From positions 33,297 through 97,296 of the forward strand of contig JAFZMQ010000022.1 of the NCBI GenBank assembly GCA_017551095.1: 64,000 bases of DNA, read 5' to 3'. The position numbers were made by a program, and so were the translations under genes. The notes under the pieces were generated by a model that did no database searches, was not told the origin of the DNA, and saw only the letters and a list, made by a program, of their open reading frames with translations. This document shows positions 17,321 through 25,643 of the stretch, one piece after another (position 1 is the first letter of the stretch; each line of letters begins with the position of its first letter). This stretch comes from Clostridia bacterium. Its GTDB lineage: Bacteria > Bacillota > Clostridia > UBA1381.

Positions 17321-19398
17321 ATGATACTCATAATAGCCGAAAAACCGAGCCTTGCAAGAAATATTGCCGCCGGCATAGGCAAAATGCAAAGAGCCGACGG
17401 CTTTTTGTATGATGAAAACTACATAATAACATGGGCTTTTGGGCATCTTTTTTCTCTTGCCGATATAGAGGACTATTCGCCGAACAGTGCGGGAAAATGG
17501 ACGCTTCAAAATATCCCGTGCTTTCCTGAAAATTTTGAATTTAAATTAAAAAGGGACAAAAACGGGAAGGTTGACGCAGGTGTTAAAAAGCAGTTTGAAA
17601 CCATAAAAACGCTGATAAACCGTGATGATGTGGATACTGTTGTAAATGCCGGGGACTCTGACCGCGAGGGAGAAATTATTGTAAGAATTTGCATTAATAA
17701 GGCAAATTGCAAAAATAAGGCATTTAAACGGCTTTGGTTGCCTGACCAGACGCCGCAGACAGTACGCTCGGCACTTAGCGATATGAAAGACGAATCACAG
17801 TATGACAACCTTGCAAACGAGGGCTACGCAAGGACTTTTCTGGATTGGCTTTACGGCGTAAATCTTACGAGATATGCGACCTTAAAAACAGGCACTCTTT
17901 TGCGTGTAGGAAGAGTTATAGTGCCGATTGTAAAGGCGATATATGACAGGGATATGGCAATCCGCAATTTCAAACCCGATATTTATTATGCCATAACCAG
18001 CAAGGCGGAAACAAAGGGCGAAGAAATAGAGCTTACAAGTACGAAAAAGTTCCAAAAAAATGACTTAAAAAGGCGGAAGAGCTTTGCAAAACATACAACA
18101 CACAAGAGGCAACAGTAGTTGAAAAAAAGACAAAAAAGGATAGCTTAAAGGCAGGAAAACTCTATTCACTCACAAAGCTTCAAAACTTTTTAGGCAAAAA
18201 GTATAAGATGCCTATGGAGGAAAGCTTAAAAATTCTGCAAGGGCTTTATGAAAAGGGTTATGTTACATATCCCAGAACAAACTCCGAGTACTTGGCGGAA
18301 GCAGAAAAGGACAAAATCAAAATGATTTTGGACGGAGTTAAAAAATTAGGCTATCCCGTCGAATTCAAAACAGGCAAAAATATTTTTGACGATTCAAAAA
18401 TAGAGGCACATTCGGCACTTACGCCAACCTATAAAATTCCGCAAAAGGACGCACTATCAGGCGACGAAAAAAAGGTTTACGGTGCGGTTATGCGTCGGTT
18501 TGTAGCGGTTTTTTGCAGTGAGGAATGTGAGGTACAAAAGCAGGAAATCAAAATTGCGGTTGGTGATTTAGAGGAATTTACCCTAAAAGGAACAGTAATA
18601 TTAAAAGCCGGTTGGACAAAATTTGATGATTACACCAAAAAGGACAAACTCTTGCCCGACTTGGACAAGGGAGATAAGGTAAATATCGACTTCAAACCGC
18701 AGGAAAAGGAAACAACTCCCCCGAAGCACTACACGATTGAAACGCTTAACAATTACCTCAAAAACCCGTTCCGTGAGGATAAGCAGAATATCGAAACGGA
18801 GGACGATGCCGAAGAATACCGAGCCGTTTTTGAAGGGTTGGAGCTTGGCACAGAGGCAACAAGAACGGGGATAATAGATAATGCCATAAAAAGCGGATAT
18901 ATATCGCTTAAAAAAGATGTTTATAGCATACTGTCGGGCGGTGAATTTTTAATAGAATCCTTAAAGCGAATGAATATCAGTATGGATAAATACAAAACCT
19001 CCGAATTCGGAAAAGCTTTAAAAAAGGTGTATCACGGCGAAATGGCAATAGGTGAAAGCGTTAAACTTGCCGAGGATGAAATAAAAAGAGTTTTTGAAAA
19101 TCGTGAAAAGGATAAAGACGACGGCTTTGTCGGAGATATTGTAGGCAAATGTCCGCTATGCAAAAAAGATGTTGCAAGAACAAGGTTTGGGTACAGTTGC
19201 ACAGGCTACCGTGACGGCTGTAAATTTTCGGTAAATAATGTAATTTTAGGCAGGACAATTTCGATGGAGAACATGGAAAAACTGCTGAAAACGGGGGAAA
19301 GCGACATAATAGACGGCTTTATTTCAAAGCATACAGGAAAGGAATTTTCAGCAAAATTGAAGCTCGAAAACGGAAAAACGGTGTTTGATTTTAACTAA
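17321..19398 (+). pseudogene. topB: DNA topoisomerase III (topB), interrupted by a single frameshift
   Basis: The first frame (17321-18118) encodes the TOPRIM domain with ILIIAEKPSLARNIAAGIG, NAGDSDREGEIIVR and LPDQTPQTVRSALSDMK. The second frame, open from about 18065 to 19398, continues with KAEELCKTYNTQEATVVE, LYSLTKLQNF, GYVTYPRTNSEYL (catalytic tyrosine), ATRTGIIDNAIKSGYI and a C-terminal zinc-ribbon-like CPLCKKD. One added base near 18062-18073, for example in the A-run of gacttaaaaagg, joins them into a ~690-residue protein of normal topB length. As written the catalytic tyrosine is out of frame. It could be a real mutation, a homopolymer assembly error or, less likely, recoding. Confidence 0.9.
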
Positions 19399-19410
19399 TC
19401 ACACACCGTT

Positions 19411-20166
19411 TTAAAGTATCAGTTTTTTAATTGGATTAAGCCTTGGAAGTTTAGGAACAGGCACAGTTTTGTTTTCAAGTATCCTTTGCGACGCAGTGTC
19501 AATATAATGGGAATATGGGGTTCCGAATTTTTTTTCGATTATTCTGTACGCCTCGGCAAAACACGGAGGGCGTGACGACAGGTTATGCATATCACTCCCT
19601 AATATATGTAGCGAGTCGGTTTCAAAAAGTTCTAAGAGCTTTTTGCGGTTTGAATGAGAAATAAAGGACTCGGCATTTGCCTGATACAAAAGATTTAATG
19701 AAAACAGCTCGGAAAACTTTTCCGAAAATTCAAAATATCTGTCAATGTGTGCTATAATCGGCTTTAATCCAAGATTTTTGATGCGGTATATTTCTTCAAA
19801 ATCCTCATCCTTCCACTTCCCAAAAGGCATTTCTATTAAGATATAATCAGTATTTTCTATGCAAAGAAGAGGAAGCTCCGGAAAGGTGCTGAGGTTTTTC
19901 ACTAAATGAACCTCGCTGCCAAGCACAATTTTAGGATATGCGTCTTTTTCGCTTTTTATGGCGTCGCAAACAAGCGAATACGCCGTTTTCCGCTTTTCCA
20001 GAAAATGAGTTATACTCTTACTGCCGTGAAATGCGTAACAGTGCGAAGTAGAAACAACGGTATCAACTCCCGAAGCCTTAGAAAGTCTAAGCATTTCAAG
20101 ACTTTCCGGGAGATTTTTTGCTCCGTCATCAACATTTGGCAGGAAATGTGAGTGGAAATCAATCAT
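19411..20166 (-). CDS. CpsB/CapC-family (PHP-type) protein-tyrosine phosphatase
   Basis: A 251-residue PHP-fold metallophosphatase. It shows MIDFHSHFLPNVDDGAKN (metal-binding HxH and the downstream aspartate pattern), STSHCYAFHG, VLGSEVHL, EMPFGKW, IIAHIDRYFEF and LGSDMHNLSSRP. Homologues (YwqE, CpsB, Wzb-like) dephosphorylate the tyrosine autokinases that control capsule and exopolysaccharide export. No kinase or capsule operon is visible here. It follows ireB by 13 bp on the same strand, so it is probably co-transcribed with it. Confidence 0.88.
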   Translation of the reverse strand: MIDFHSHFLPNVDDGAKNLPESLEMLRLSKASGVDTVVSTSHCYAFHGSKSITHFLEKRKTAYSLVCDAIKSEKDAYPKIVLGSEVHLVKNLSTFPELPLLCIENTDYILIEMPFGKWKDEDFEEIYRIKNLGLKPIIAHIDRYFEFSEKFSELFSLNLLYQANAESFISHSNRKKLLELFETDSLHILGSDMHNLSSRPPCFAEAYRIIEKKFGTPYSHYIDTASQRILENKTVPVPKLPRLNPIKKLIL

Positions 20167-20179
20167 AAATATCCCTCTT

Positions 20180-20434
20180 TTATAGGTGCTTGATGTAATT
20201 TTTCACAAGTTCTTCCAAAAGCTCGTCACGCTCAACACGGACAATAAGGCTCCTTGCACCGTTATAGCTGGTAATATAGGTCGGGTCGTCGGAAAGAATA
20301 TATCCAACAATCTGACTTATGGGGTCATAGCCTTTTACCTGCAAAGCATCATAAACGGCAGCTAAAATATCGTGTACCTCATTGGATTTTTCAGCACCGA
20401 TATTGATTTTCATAGTATCGTTATTAAAATCCAT
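20180..20434 (-). CDS. ireB: IreB-family regulatory phosphoprotein (UPF0297)
   Basis: A small protein, 84 residues from the ATG at 20434, preceded by GAAAGGG at correct spacing; an upstream ATG at 20461 lacks such a site. It shows the family pattern [20 protein letters not shown] (the TMKF/TM threonine region), [20 protein letters not shown] and [17 protein letters not shown]. In Enterococcus, IreB is a substrate of the Ser/Thr kinase IreK and dampens cephalosporin resistance. The ireB-ruvX-DUF1292 neighbourhood is characteristic of Firmicutes. Confidence 0.93.
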   Translation of the reverse strand: MDFNNDTMKINIGAEKSNEVHDILAAVYDALQVKGYDPISQIVGYILSDDPTYITSYNGARSLIVRVERDELLEELVKNYIKHL

Positions 20435-20469
20435 AGCTATCGCCCTTTCTGACAAAATCAATTTACATT

Positions 20470-20498
20470 ATTGTATCACAAAAAAAGGGAAAAATCAA
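20470..20498 (-). promoter_or_regulatory. Promoter of ireB-cpsB
   Basis: On the minus strand, TTGATT (20493-20498) and TACAAT (20470-20475) with a 17-bp spacer precede ireB. It lies between the 6S RNA terminator and the gene, so ireB is transcribed separately. Confidence 0.6.
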
Positions 20499-20520
20499 TA
20501 ACAAAATGCGTACAACTAAA

Positions 20521-20550
20521 AAAATCATCGGCAAAAACCGATGATTTTTC
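20521..20550 (-). terminator. Terminator after the 6S-like RNA
   Basis: AAAAATCATCGG and CCGATGATTTTT arms flank a short A-rich loop. On the minus strand the stem ends in a T-run and follows the 6S candidate immediately. Confidence 0.85.
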
Positions 20551-20741
20551 ATTCCCCGCAAAGACCGTAATCAAGACCTGATTTCTTACCTGCATAAGCA
20601 GGTGGGTTATTTACTTTTTGCTTTATATGTCCACTGGCAGTCCCAAAAGGAAAAGGAGGCGTATATGCCACAAAAATATCAATATCCCGTATATAATTTG
20701 TTGGTAAAAAATAGAGGCTTTACACGCGAATCGCAGGGAAA
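20551..20741 (-). ncRNA. ssrS: Probable 6S RNA (SsrS)
   Basis: The stretch between DUF1292 and the 20521 terminator is non-coding. Read on the minus strand it begins TTCCCTGCG and ends TGCGGGGAA, which pair into a 9-bp closing stem. The interior contains GGACTGCCAGTGGAC and ACCCACCTGC-TTAT-GCAGGT, elements I associate with 6S RNA of Clostridia. The length of about 190 nt fits the family. 6S RNA mimics an open promoter and sequesters sigma-A RNA polymerase in stationary phase. It starts 4 nt after the DUF1292 stop and may be processed from that transcript. Confidence 0.7.
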
Positions 20742-20744
20742 TAA

Positions 20745-21017
20745 TCAGTTATTTTCTTCTTCAAATTCTTCGTCGCGGCGTACAAATTCGTCGAATGCTG
20801 ATGTAAGCTCGTTTTCGTCATCAATCGCAACCAGCTCGGCATCGTCGCCCTCGCCGTCAACACGCATAATTACGACTTCATCTGTTTCCTCGGTACTGCC
20901 CTCGATAACTTCAAGAAGTGCAAAATATGTTTTGCCGTTAAATTCATATACATCATAAACCATAAACTCGGCAGGATTGCCCTGCTCATCTTCCAAAATC
21001 AAAATATTATCTTCCAT
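20745..21017 (-). CDS. DUF1292 (YrzB-like) small acidic protein
   Basis: A 90-residue, strongly acidic protein with the DUF1292 pattern ILEDEQGNPAEFMVYDVYEF, then KTYFALLEVIEG, and a C-terminal acidic stretch (FVRRDEEFEEENN). The family is conserved across Firmicutes next to ruvX and ireB, and its function is unknown. It is the second gene of a minus-strand unit starting with ruvX, 55 bp downstream of it. Confidence 0.92.
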   Translation of the reverse strand: MEDNILILEDEQGNPAEFMVYDVYEFNGKTYFALLEVIEGSTEETDEVVIMRVDGEGDDAELVAIDDENELTSAFDEFVRRDEEFEEENN

Positions 21018-21072
21018 AGCTATTCTCCCATATAAGTATTTACCGATATTTTAATATAATTTGCGGTATATG

Positions 21073-21483
21073 TCAACCGTTTTTTTGCATATATCCTTCA
21101 AGGATAAGACAGGCGGAAAGGGTATCAATAACATTTTTTCTCGCACCTTTTACGGTATTCGTTTCATTTAGATACCTTGCAGCTCCGACCGTTGTAAGCC
21201 GTTCGTCCCAGAAATCGATTTTGCCGTCAAATACGGTTTTTAAGGACTCTGCAAAGGCATAGGTTGCATCGGCACGAAAACCCAAACTGCCGTCCATATT
21301 TTTTGGAAGACCTATAACAATTTTTTCGGGCAGGTATTCGTCTATCACCTTTTTAAGCTCGGTAAGAGTCTTTTCTTCACCCTTGTTTTTTATAGTGGCA
21401 ATTCCCTGTGCCGTTATTCCCAAAGGGTCAGAAACCGCAAGACCAATACGGGCATCACCGTAGTCAATTCCTATTATACGCAT
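21073..21483 (-). CDS. ruvX: Putative Holliday junction resolvase / pre-16S rRNA nuclease RuvX (YqgF)
   Basis: A 136-residue RNase H-fold protein: MRIIGIDYGDARIGLAVSDP (catalytic Asp and the GDARIG turn), IVIGLPKNMDGS, and WDERLTTVGAARYL with downstream DTLSACLILEGY. These provide the acidic catalytic residues expected for YqgF. The family processes pre-16S rRNA 5' ends and was named for resolvase similarity. It heads the ruvX-DUF1292 unit; start at 21483. Confidence 0.95.
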   Translation of the reverse strand: MRIIGIDYGDARIGLAVSDPLGITAQGIATIKNKGEEKTLTELKKVIDEYLPEKIVIGLPKNMDGSLGFRADATYAFAESLKTVFDGKIDFWDERLTTVGAARYLNETNTVKGARKNVIDTLSACLILEGYMQKNG

Positions 21484-21533
21484 AATAAATCTCCTTATTC
21501 AAAGAATAACATAGAAGAAAGTAAAAGTCAACC

Positions 21534-21562
21534 TTGATTTTTGACGAAATATATGGTAAAAT
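21534..21562 (+). promoter_or_regulatory. Promoter of the PqqD/S26 pair
   Basis: TTGATT at 21534-21539 and TAAAAT at 21557-21562 with a 17-bp spacer. Its position excludes the long upstream reading frame that would begin at 21534 and supports the ATG at 21594. Confidence 0.65.
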
Positions 21563-21593
21563 ACAAGAAATGAAATATGAAAAGGTGATTTTT

Positions 21594-21857
21594 ATGAAAA
21601 TAAAAGACGGATTTTTGCTAAGAAAGGTTGCAGACCGTTATATCGCTGTTGCAGTTGGCGAGGAATCGGTAAACTTCAATGCGATGGTTACAACAAATGA
21701 AACGGGTGCATTTTTGTGGGAAAAGCTGAAAAATGAAACTACCGAAGAAGAGCTTTTAAAGGCACTTTTGGATGAGTATGATGTAGATGAAGAAAGGGCA
21801 AAAGCCGACATTTCGGAATTTTTGGAAAAATTAAGGGACGGAAAGCTGTTAGATTGA
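21594..21857 (+). CDS. PqqD-family peptide-binding protein
   Basis: Eighty-seven residues from the ATG at 21594, which has AAAAGGTG at a good distance. The sequence follows the PqqD fold: LLRKVADRYIAVAVGEES, FNAMVTTNETGAFLWEKL, EELLKALLDEYDVDEERAKAD and a C-terminal helix (FLEKLRDGKLL). PqqD domains (RRE) bind leader peptides of ribosomally made peptides and deliver them to modifying enzymes. Here the partner is an S24/S26 peptidase starting 1 bp after the stop; no radical SAM or other maturase is adjacent. It may belong to a minimal, uncharacterised peptide-processing pair. Confidence 0.82.
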   Translation: MKIKDGFLLRKVADRYIAVAVGEESVNFNAMVTTNETGAFLWEKLKNETTEEELLKALLDEYDVDEERAKADISEFLEKLRDGKLLD

Positions 21858-21858
21858 T

Positions 21859-22335
21859 ATGGAAAATAGCCAGATTGCACTCTCTGAGCTGTGGCCTGTG
21901 ATGAAGGAGCAGATAGATTGCGGAAAAACTGTGATTTTTTCGCCAAACGGAACAAGTATGCTTCCGCTGATGCGCCCTAACATTGACAGAGTAATGCTCA
22001 AAAAAGCCCCAAAAAAACTTAAAAAGTATGACATACCGCTTTATTTAAGGGATAACGGTCAGTTTGTCCTGCACCGTGTCGTAGCCGTTTTGGAAGACGG
22101 ATATGTTATGTGCGGCGATCATCAATATAAGCGTGAATACGGGGTAAAGGACGGACAAATTCTCGCCATAGCGTGTGGAATGTATAAAGGAGACGATTTT
22201 GTGCCGTTTGACGGCAAAAAGTATATAAATTATTGCAAAAAGCAGGTGGCAAAAAAGCACATTTATGGAGAATATATGCGTCTTAGAAATTTTGCCGGGA
22301 GAATAAAGAAAAAGTTAAAAAGGCAGTTTTTGTAA
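21859..22335 (+). CDS. S24/S26-family (signal-peptidase-like) protein
   Basis: A 158-residue protein with the LexA/signal peptidase I-like fold: FSPNGTSMLPLMRPNIDRVML carries the nucleophile serine region (GTSMLP), followed by KKYDIPLYLRDNGQFVLHRVVAV and later MCGDHQYKREYGV. There is no obvious N-terminal membrane anchor. The usual catalytic lysine position is occupied by the HRV segment, as in SipW/ER-type peptidases, so a Ser-His arrangement is possible. It is translationally coupled to the PqqD gene and ends at a terminator. Substrate unknown. Confidence 0.72.
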   Translation: MENSQIALSELWPVMKEQIDCGKTVIFSPNGTSMLPLMRPNIDRVMLKKAPKKLKKYDIPLYLRDNGQFVLHRVVAVLEDGYVMCGDHQYKREYGVKDGQILAIACGMYKGDDFVPFDGKKYINYCKKQVAKKHIYGEYMRLRNFAGRIKKKLKRQFL

Positions 22336-22347
22336 AACTGCTTTTTT
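22317..22347 (+). terminator. Terminator after the S26-like peptidase
   Basis: AAAAAGGCAGTTTT and AAAACTGCTTTTTT arms overlap the end of the gene and finish in a T-run. Confidence 0.85.
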
Positions 22348-22404
22348 GTTTTAAAGAAGGATTTAAAAAAGAATTTTCGGGCAAGATAAGAAGGGGCGAA
22401 AATA

Positions 22405-22611
22405 ATGAAAGATGAAAATTCAGAATTTGATATTATGAATAATGAAAACACGGTAGCATCAATGACAGAGTGCACGGGACTTATGCAAATACCTCCCGAA
22501 AATATGGCACAGGCGGAGGCATACGCCGATATTTATACCGTTCCGAAAACGGTAAATGAAGTAAAAAGAAAATTCAGGCATAAAAGAATCAAAAAAAATC
22601 GGAGCAAATAG
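22405..22611 (+). CDS. Small hypothetical protein with a TECTGLM motif
   Basis: A 68-residue protein, started by ATG 22405 after AAGGGGCG. It is acidic at the N-terminus, has a central TECTGLMQIPPEN and AEAYADIYTVPK, and ends in a very basic tail (KRKFRHKRIKKNRSK). I have a weak recollection of short Clostridia proteins with a TPECTGLI-like motif, but cannot name a family. It lies directly after the PqqD/S26 pair, separated by a terminator, and has its own terminator. A peptide substrate of that pair is conceivable but unproven. Confidence 0.65.
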   Translation: MKDENSEFDIMNNENTVASMTECTGLMQIPPENMAQAEAYADIYTVPKTVNEVKRKFRHKRIKKNRSK

Positions 22612-22624
22612 CTCCGATTTTTTT
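22592..22624 (+). terminator. Terminator after the small TECTGLM protein
   Basis: AAATCGGAGC and GCTCCGATTT arms with AAATA loop and a T-run. It can also act on the minus strand for mscL. Confidence 0.88.
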
Positions 22625-22635
22625 GCTTTTACTAA

Positions 22636-23028
22636 TTAGTTTTTCTTTAAAAGGTCGCGAATTTCGGTCAAAAGCTCTTCCTCTTTTGTAGGAGCGGGAG
22701 GAGCAGCCTCTTCCTCTTCCTTTTTCTCGAATTTTTCTCTTATTTTGTTTATGAGCTTAACAATTGCAAATACGGAAATTGCAATAAGCAAGAAATCAAT
22801 AATTGCCTGTAAAAACTGTCCGTAAGGGATAACCAGCTCATCTGTAACCTTCACAGATAAATCGGCAATATTTACCTTGCCTGTTATAACACTCAAAACG
22901 GGTGTTATAATGTTTTCAACAAGCGATGTTACGATTTTCGTAAATGCAGAACCCATAATAACGCCGACTGCCAAGTCTACAACATTGCCTCTTGAAATAA
23001 ATTTTTTGAATTCGTCAAAAGCCTTCAT
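22636..23028 (-). CDS. mscL: Large-conductance mechanosensitive channel
   Basis: A 130-residue channel protein. It shows FKKFISRGNVVDLAVGVIMG (the N-terminal helix and first membrane segment), FTKIVTSLVENIITPVL, the second hydrophobic segment IDFLLIAISVFAIVKLI, and a charged C-terminal bundle (KKEEEEAAPPAPTKEE, LTEIRDLLKK). It releases solutes under hypo-osmotic shock. Length and motifs are fully typical. It lies 24 bp downstream of glyS on the same strand. Confidence 0.96.
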   Translation of the reverse strand: MKAFDEFKKFISRGNVVDLAVGVIMGSAFTKIVTSLVENIITPVLSVITGKVNIADLSVKVTDELVIPYGQFLQAIIDFLLIAISVFAIVKLINKIREKFEKKEEEEAAPPAPTKEEELLTEIRDLLKKN

Positions 23029-23051
23029 TTGTTTTACCTTCCTTTTTTGTT

Positions 23052-24443
23052 TTAAAATTCAAGCTTTTTCTCTAAAAAAGCCTGTAATTCACTGATTTTT
23101 ATGCGTTCCTGTTCCATTGTGTCACGGTCACGGACGGTCACGCAGCCGTCGGTTTCGGAATCGAAATCATAGGTGATGCAAAATGGCGTACCGATTTCGT
23201 CCTGACGGCGATAGCGTTTGCCGATTGAACCTGCGTCATCAAATTCCACATTGAACTTTTCCGAAAGTGCCTCAAATACCTTTTCAGCACCCTCATTGAG
23301 CTTTTTGGAAAGAGGCAGAACCGCTGCTTTAACAGGTGCGAGAGCGGGATTTAAGTGCAGTACGACACGGCTGTCTCCGCCGTCTAATTCTTCCTCATCA
23401 TACGCTTCTACCAAGAATGCAAGGGTGACACGGTCTGCACCCAAAGACGGCTCAATACAGTAAGGGACATAGCGTTCGCCTGTTGCCTGGTCGATATAAT
23501 CCATACTTTCGCCCGAGTGATTCTGGTGCTGCATAAGGTCATAATCGGTACGGTCGGCAATTCCCCAGAGTTCGCCCCAGCCGAACGGGAATACAAACTC
23601 GATATCGGAGGTTGCTTTTGAATAAAAGGCAAGTTCCTCTTTGGAATGGTCGCGGAAACGCACATTTTCTTCCTTTATGCCAAGGGAGGTCAGCCATTTC
23701 ATACAGTAGTCTTTCCAATAATAGAACCAGTCCAGGTCCTCGCCCGGCTTACAGAAAAATTCAAGCTCCATCTGCTCAAATTCACGGGTTCTGAATGTGA
23801 AATTTCCGGGAGTAATCTCGTTTCTGAATGACTTTCCTATCTGTCCTATGCCGAAAGGAACTTTTTTCCTTGATGTACGCTGAACATTTTTGAAGTTTAC
23901 GAATATGCCCTGAGCAGTTTCAGGACGCAAATAAATCGTTGATGATGAGTCCTCGGTAACGCCCTGAAAAGTTTTAAACATAAGATTGAATTGGCGTATA
24001 TCGGTAAAATTATGCTTTCCGCATTCGGGGCATACAATGCCGTTTTCCTCGATATAGCTGAGCATCTTTTCGTTGCTCCAACCGTCAACCGTTATGTCCT
24101 CGCCCTTTTCGTGAGCAAAATCCTCAATAAGCTTATCGGCTCTGTGCCGTGCGTGGCATTCCTTGCAGTCCATCAACGGATCGGAAAAGCCGCCGATATG
24201 TCCCGACGCAACCCAAGTTTCAGGATTCATCAGAATTGCACAGTCAACGCCAACATTGTATTTTGATTCCTGAATGAATTTTTTCCACCAAGCCTTTTTT
24301 ATGTTATTTTTAAGCTCCACTCCCAACGGACCGTAGTCCCAGGAATTTGCGAGACCTCCGTAGATTTCGCTACCCGGGTAAATAAAGCCTCTGCCCTTGC
24401 AAAGTGCAACTATTTTGTCCATTGTTTTTTCTGAATTTTTCAC
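23052..24443 (-). CDS. glyS: Glycyl-tRNA synthetase, single-chain dimeric type
   Basis: A class II synthetase charging tRNA-Gly. It shows [46 protein letters not shown] region, a CPECGKHNF zinc-like pair, [46 protein letters not shown] and [15 protein letters not shown] chose the GTG at 24443 ([17 protein letters not shown]), after AAAGGTGG, over the longer upstream frame, giving 463 residues. A promoter at 24475-24503 matches this start. No T-box leader is visible in the upstream ~50 bp. Confidence 0.95.
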   Translation of the reverse strand: MKNSEKTMDKIVALCKGRGFIYPGSEIYGGLANSWDYGPLGVELKNNIKKAWWKKFIQESKYNVGVDCAILMNPETWVASGHIGGFSDPLMDCKECHARHRADKLIEDFAHEKGEDITVDGWSNEKMLSYIEENGIVCPECGKHNFTDIRQFNLMFKTFQGVTEDSSSTIYLRPETAQGIFVNFKNVQRTSRKKVPFGIGQIGKSFRNEITPGNFTFRTREFEQMELEFFCKPGEDLDWFYYWKDYCMKWLTSLGIKEENVRFRDHSKEELAFYSKATSDIEFVFPFGWGELWGIADRTDYDLMQHQNHSGESMDYIDQATGERYVPYCIEPSLGADRVTLAFLVEAYDEEELDGGDSRVVLHLNPALAPVKAAVLPLSKKLNEGAEKVFEALSEKFNVEFDDAGSIGKRYRRQDEIGTPFCITYDFDSETDGCVTVRDRDTMEQERIKISELQAFLEKKLEF

Positions 24444-24474
24444 AGTCTTACCACCTTTATAAAGTATCATTATA

Positions 24475-24503
24475 AGTTTACTTAAAAAGGGCATTTTTGT
24501 CAA
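24475..24503 (-). promoter_or_regulatory. Promoter of glyS
   Basis: On the minus strand, TTGACA (24498-24503) and TAAACT (24475-24480) with a 17-bp spacer. Confidence 0.6.
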
Positions 24504-24562
24504 TAGAAAAAGGAAAAAATCACAATAAAAATACAGTTTTGGAGATTATGTAAACATAAAAA

Positions 24563-24667
24563 TATGGATAAACTTAAAAAGTTATCCACATTTAAAGGAA
24601 AAATACACCAAAACAAGACAAAAAACGCTGCCAAAATGATGGATAACTGCGTGGATAATGTGGATTG
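24563..24667. promoter_or_regulatory. Cluster of DnaA-box-like sites between glyS and birA
   Basis: Within the ~300-bp divergent gap there is one perfect TTATCCACA (24582-24590). There are also four near matches to TGTGGATAA: TATGGATAA (24563-24571), GATGGATAA (24638-24646), CGTGGATAA (24650-24658) and TGTGGATTG (24659-24667). The first two form an inverted pair. Apart from the two promoters, nothing else was seen in the gap. Confidence 0.55.
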
Positions 24668-24708
24668 TAATCTTGCTGTAACAAGGCATTTATGTAAACC
24701 GACAGAAT

Positions 24709-24738
24709 TTGACAACATAAAAGTAATTTAATATAATA
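24709..24738 (+). promoter_or_regulatory. Promoter of birA
   Basis: TTGACA and TATAAT separated by 17-18 bp (positions good to about one base) end just before the birA start. Confidence 0.75.
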
Positions 24739-24745
24739 GCTTTGG

Positions 24746-25510
24746 GTGATTGATTTGGATAAAAATGATTATGAAAAAATCAAAAATGCCGTTTTGGGCA
24801 GTTTTTTCTATTATGATGAAATAGAATCAACAAATACCGAGGCATTAAATAGCGAAAATGCACCTGATAAAAGCCTCTTTTTAGCAAAAAATCAGACTCA
24901 CGGAAAGGGCAGAAAAGGCAGGTGCTGGGAGGCGTCAAGAGGCGGTATTTATATGACAGTTCTTGTAAAGCCAAAAGAAATAACGGAAGATATATCCGCA
25001 CTGACACTTGCCGTAGGACTTGCCGTTTCGAGAGTAATCCCAAAATCGCAGATAAAATGGCCTAATGATGTGATTTTGGGGGATAAAAAAGTGGCAGGGA
25101 TTCTGCTTGAAACAAAAATCACAGGCAAAACGGGCGTTATTGCAATCGGCGTCGGCATCAATGCAAATAATACTTCATTTTCGGAAGAACTTTCGGAAAA
25201 AGCCACATCAATCCGCTTATTTTCGGGAGAGAAGCAAAACGAAACAGAACTTGTTTTGAAGGTATATAATGAAATTCTTAAAGTTTTAGATGAGTTTTCG
25301 CAAGGGTTTGGTAAAATCAGGGAGGAATATATAAAAAAGTGCATTATATTAAACCGTGAAATAACGGTGGTTGAAAACTCCAAAAATCGCAAGATGTACG
25401 CGGTAGGGATAGGCGAAAAAGGTGAGCTTTTGGCAGAGTGTGACGGCGAAATCGAGCGGATAACTTTTGGCGAAGTATCGGTAAGGGGGCTTTTGGGGTA
25501 CTGCCTATAA
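24746..25510 (+). CDS. birA: Biotin-[acetyl-CoA-carboxylase] ligase, monofunctional (no HTH)
   Basis: A 254-residue BPL/LplA-fold enzyme that adenylates biotin and attaches it to carrier lysines. ESTNTEA, THGKGRKGRCWEA (biotinyl-AMP loop, normally GRGRxGRxW), GGIYMTVLVKP, KWPNDVILGDKKVAGIL and GVGINANN are present, plus a short C-terminal SH3-like domain. The N-terminal winged-helix DNA-binding domain of bifunctional BirA is absent, so it should not repress biotin genes. The start is a GTG just after the promoter; MIDLDKNDYEK is the N-terminus. No biotin biosynthesis genes are nearby. Confidence 0.92.
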   Translation: MIDLDKNDYEKIKNAVLGSFFYYDEIESTNTEALNSENAPDKSLFLAKNQTHGKGRKGRCWEASRGGIYMTVLVKPKEITEDISALTLAVGLAVSRVIPKSQIKWPNDVILGDKKVAGILLETKITGKTGVIAIGVGINANNTSFSEELSEKATSIRLFSGEKQNETELVLKVYNEILKVLDEFSQGFGKIREEYIKKCIILNREITVVENSKNRKMYAVGIGEKGELLAECDGEIERITFGEVSVRGLLGYCL

Positions 25511-25531
25511 GGCCTTTTCTTATGCCATAAA

Positions 25532-25588
25532 CTCCTATATATTGATAAAAAAATACAAAATTTAACAATTTTCTACAATATATTGATT
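25532..25588. promoter_or_regulatory. Two NrdR-box-like operators upstream of nrdG
   Basis: The cores CTATATATTG (25535-25544) and CAATATATTG (25576-25585) both fit the NrdR box core CwATATATwG. Their centres are 41 bp apart, about four helical turns, as expected for cooperative NrdR binding. The second box overlaps the -35 element of the nrdG promoter. Confidence 0.7.
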
Positions 25589-25615
25589 GACAACCGACGG
25601 TTTATAGTATATAAT
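25587..25615 (+). promoter_or_regulatory. Promoter of nrdG
   Basis: TTGACA at 25587-25592 and TATAAT at 25610-25615 with a 17-bp spacer; a consensus sigma-A promoter. Confidence 0.85.
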
Positions 25616-25643
25616 AATGCTATCTTTTAAATGAGGTAATAAT

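Noticed and set aside
18050..18080. Programmed -1 frameshift in topB.
   Set aside because: No standard slippery heptamer or downstream structure was found, and topB is not known to use recoding; a mutation or sequence error is more likely.
20602..20958. A 118-residue plus-strand frame over the 6S region and DUF1292.
   Set aside because: It runs through the 6S candidate and opposite a well-supported DUF1292 gene, and the Ser-rich translation is typical of antisense reading of acidic codons.
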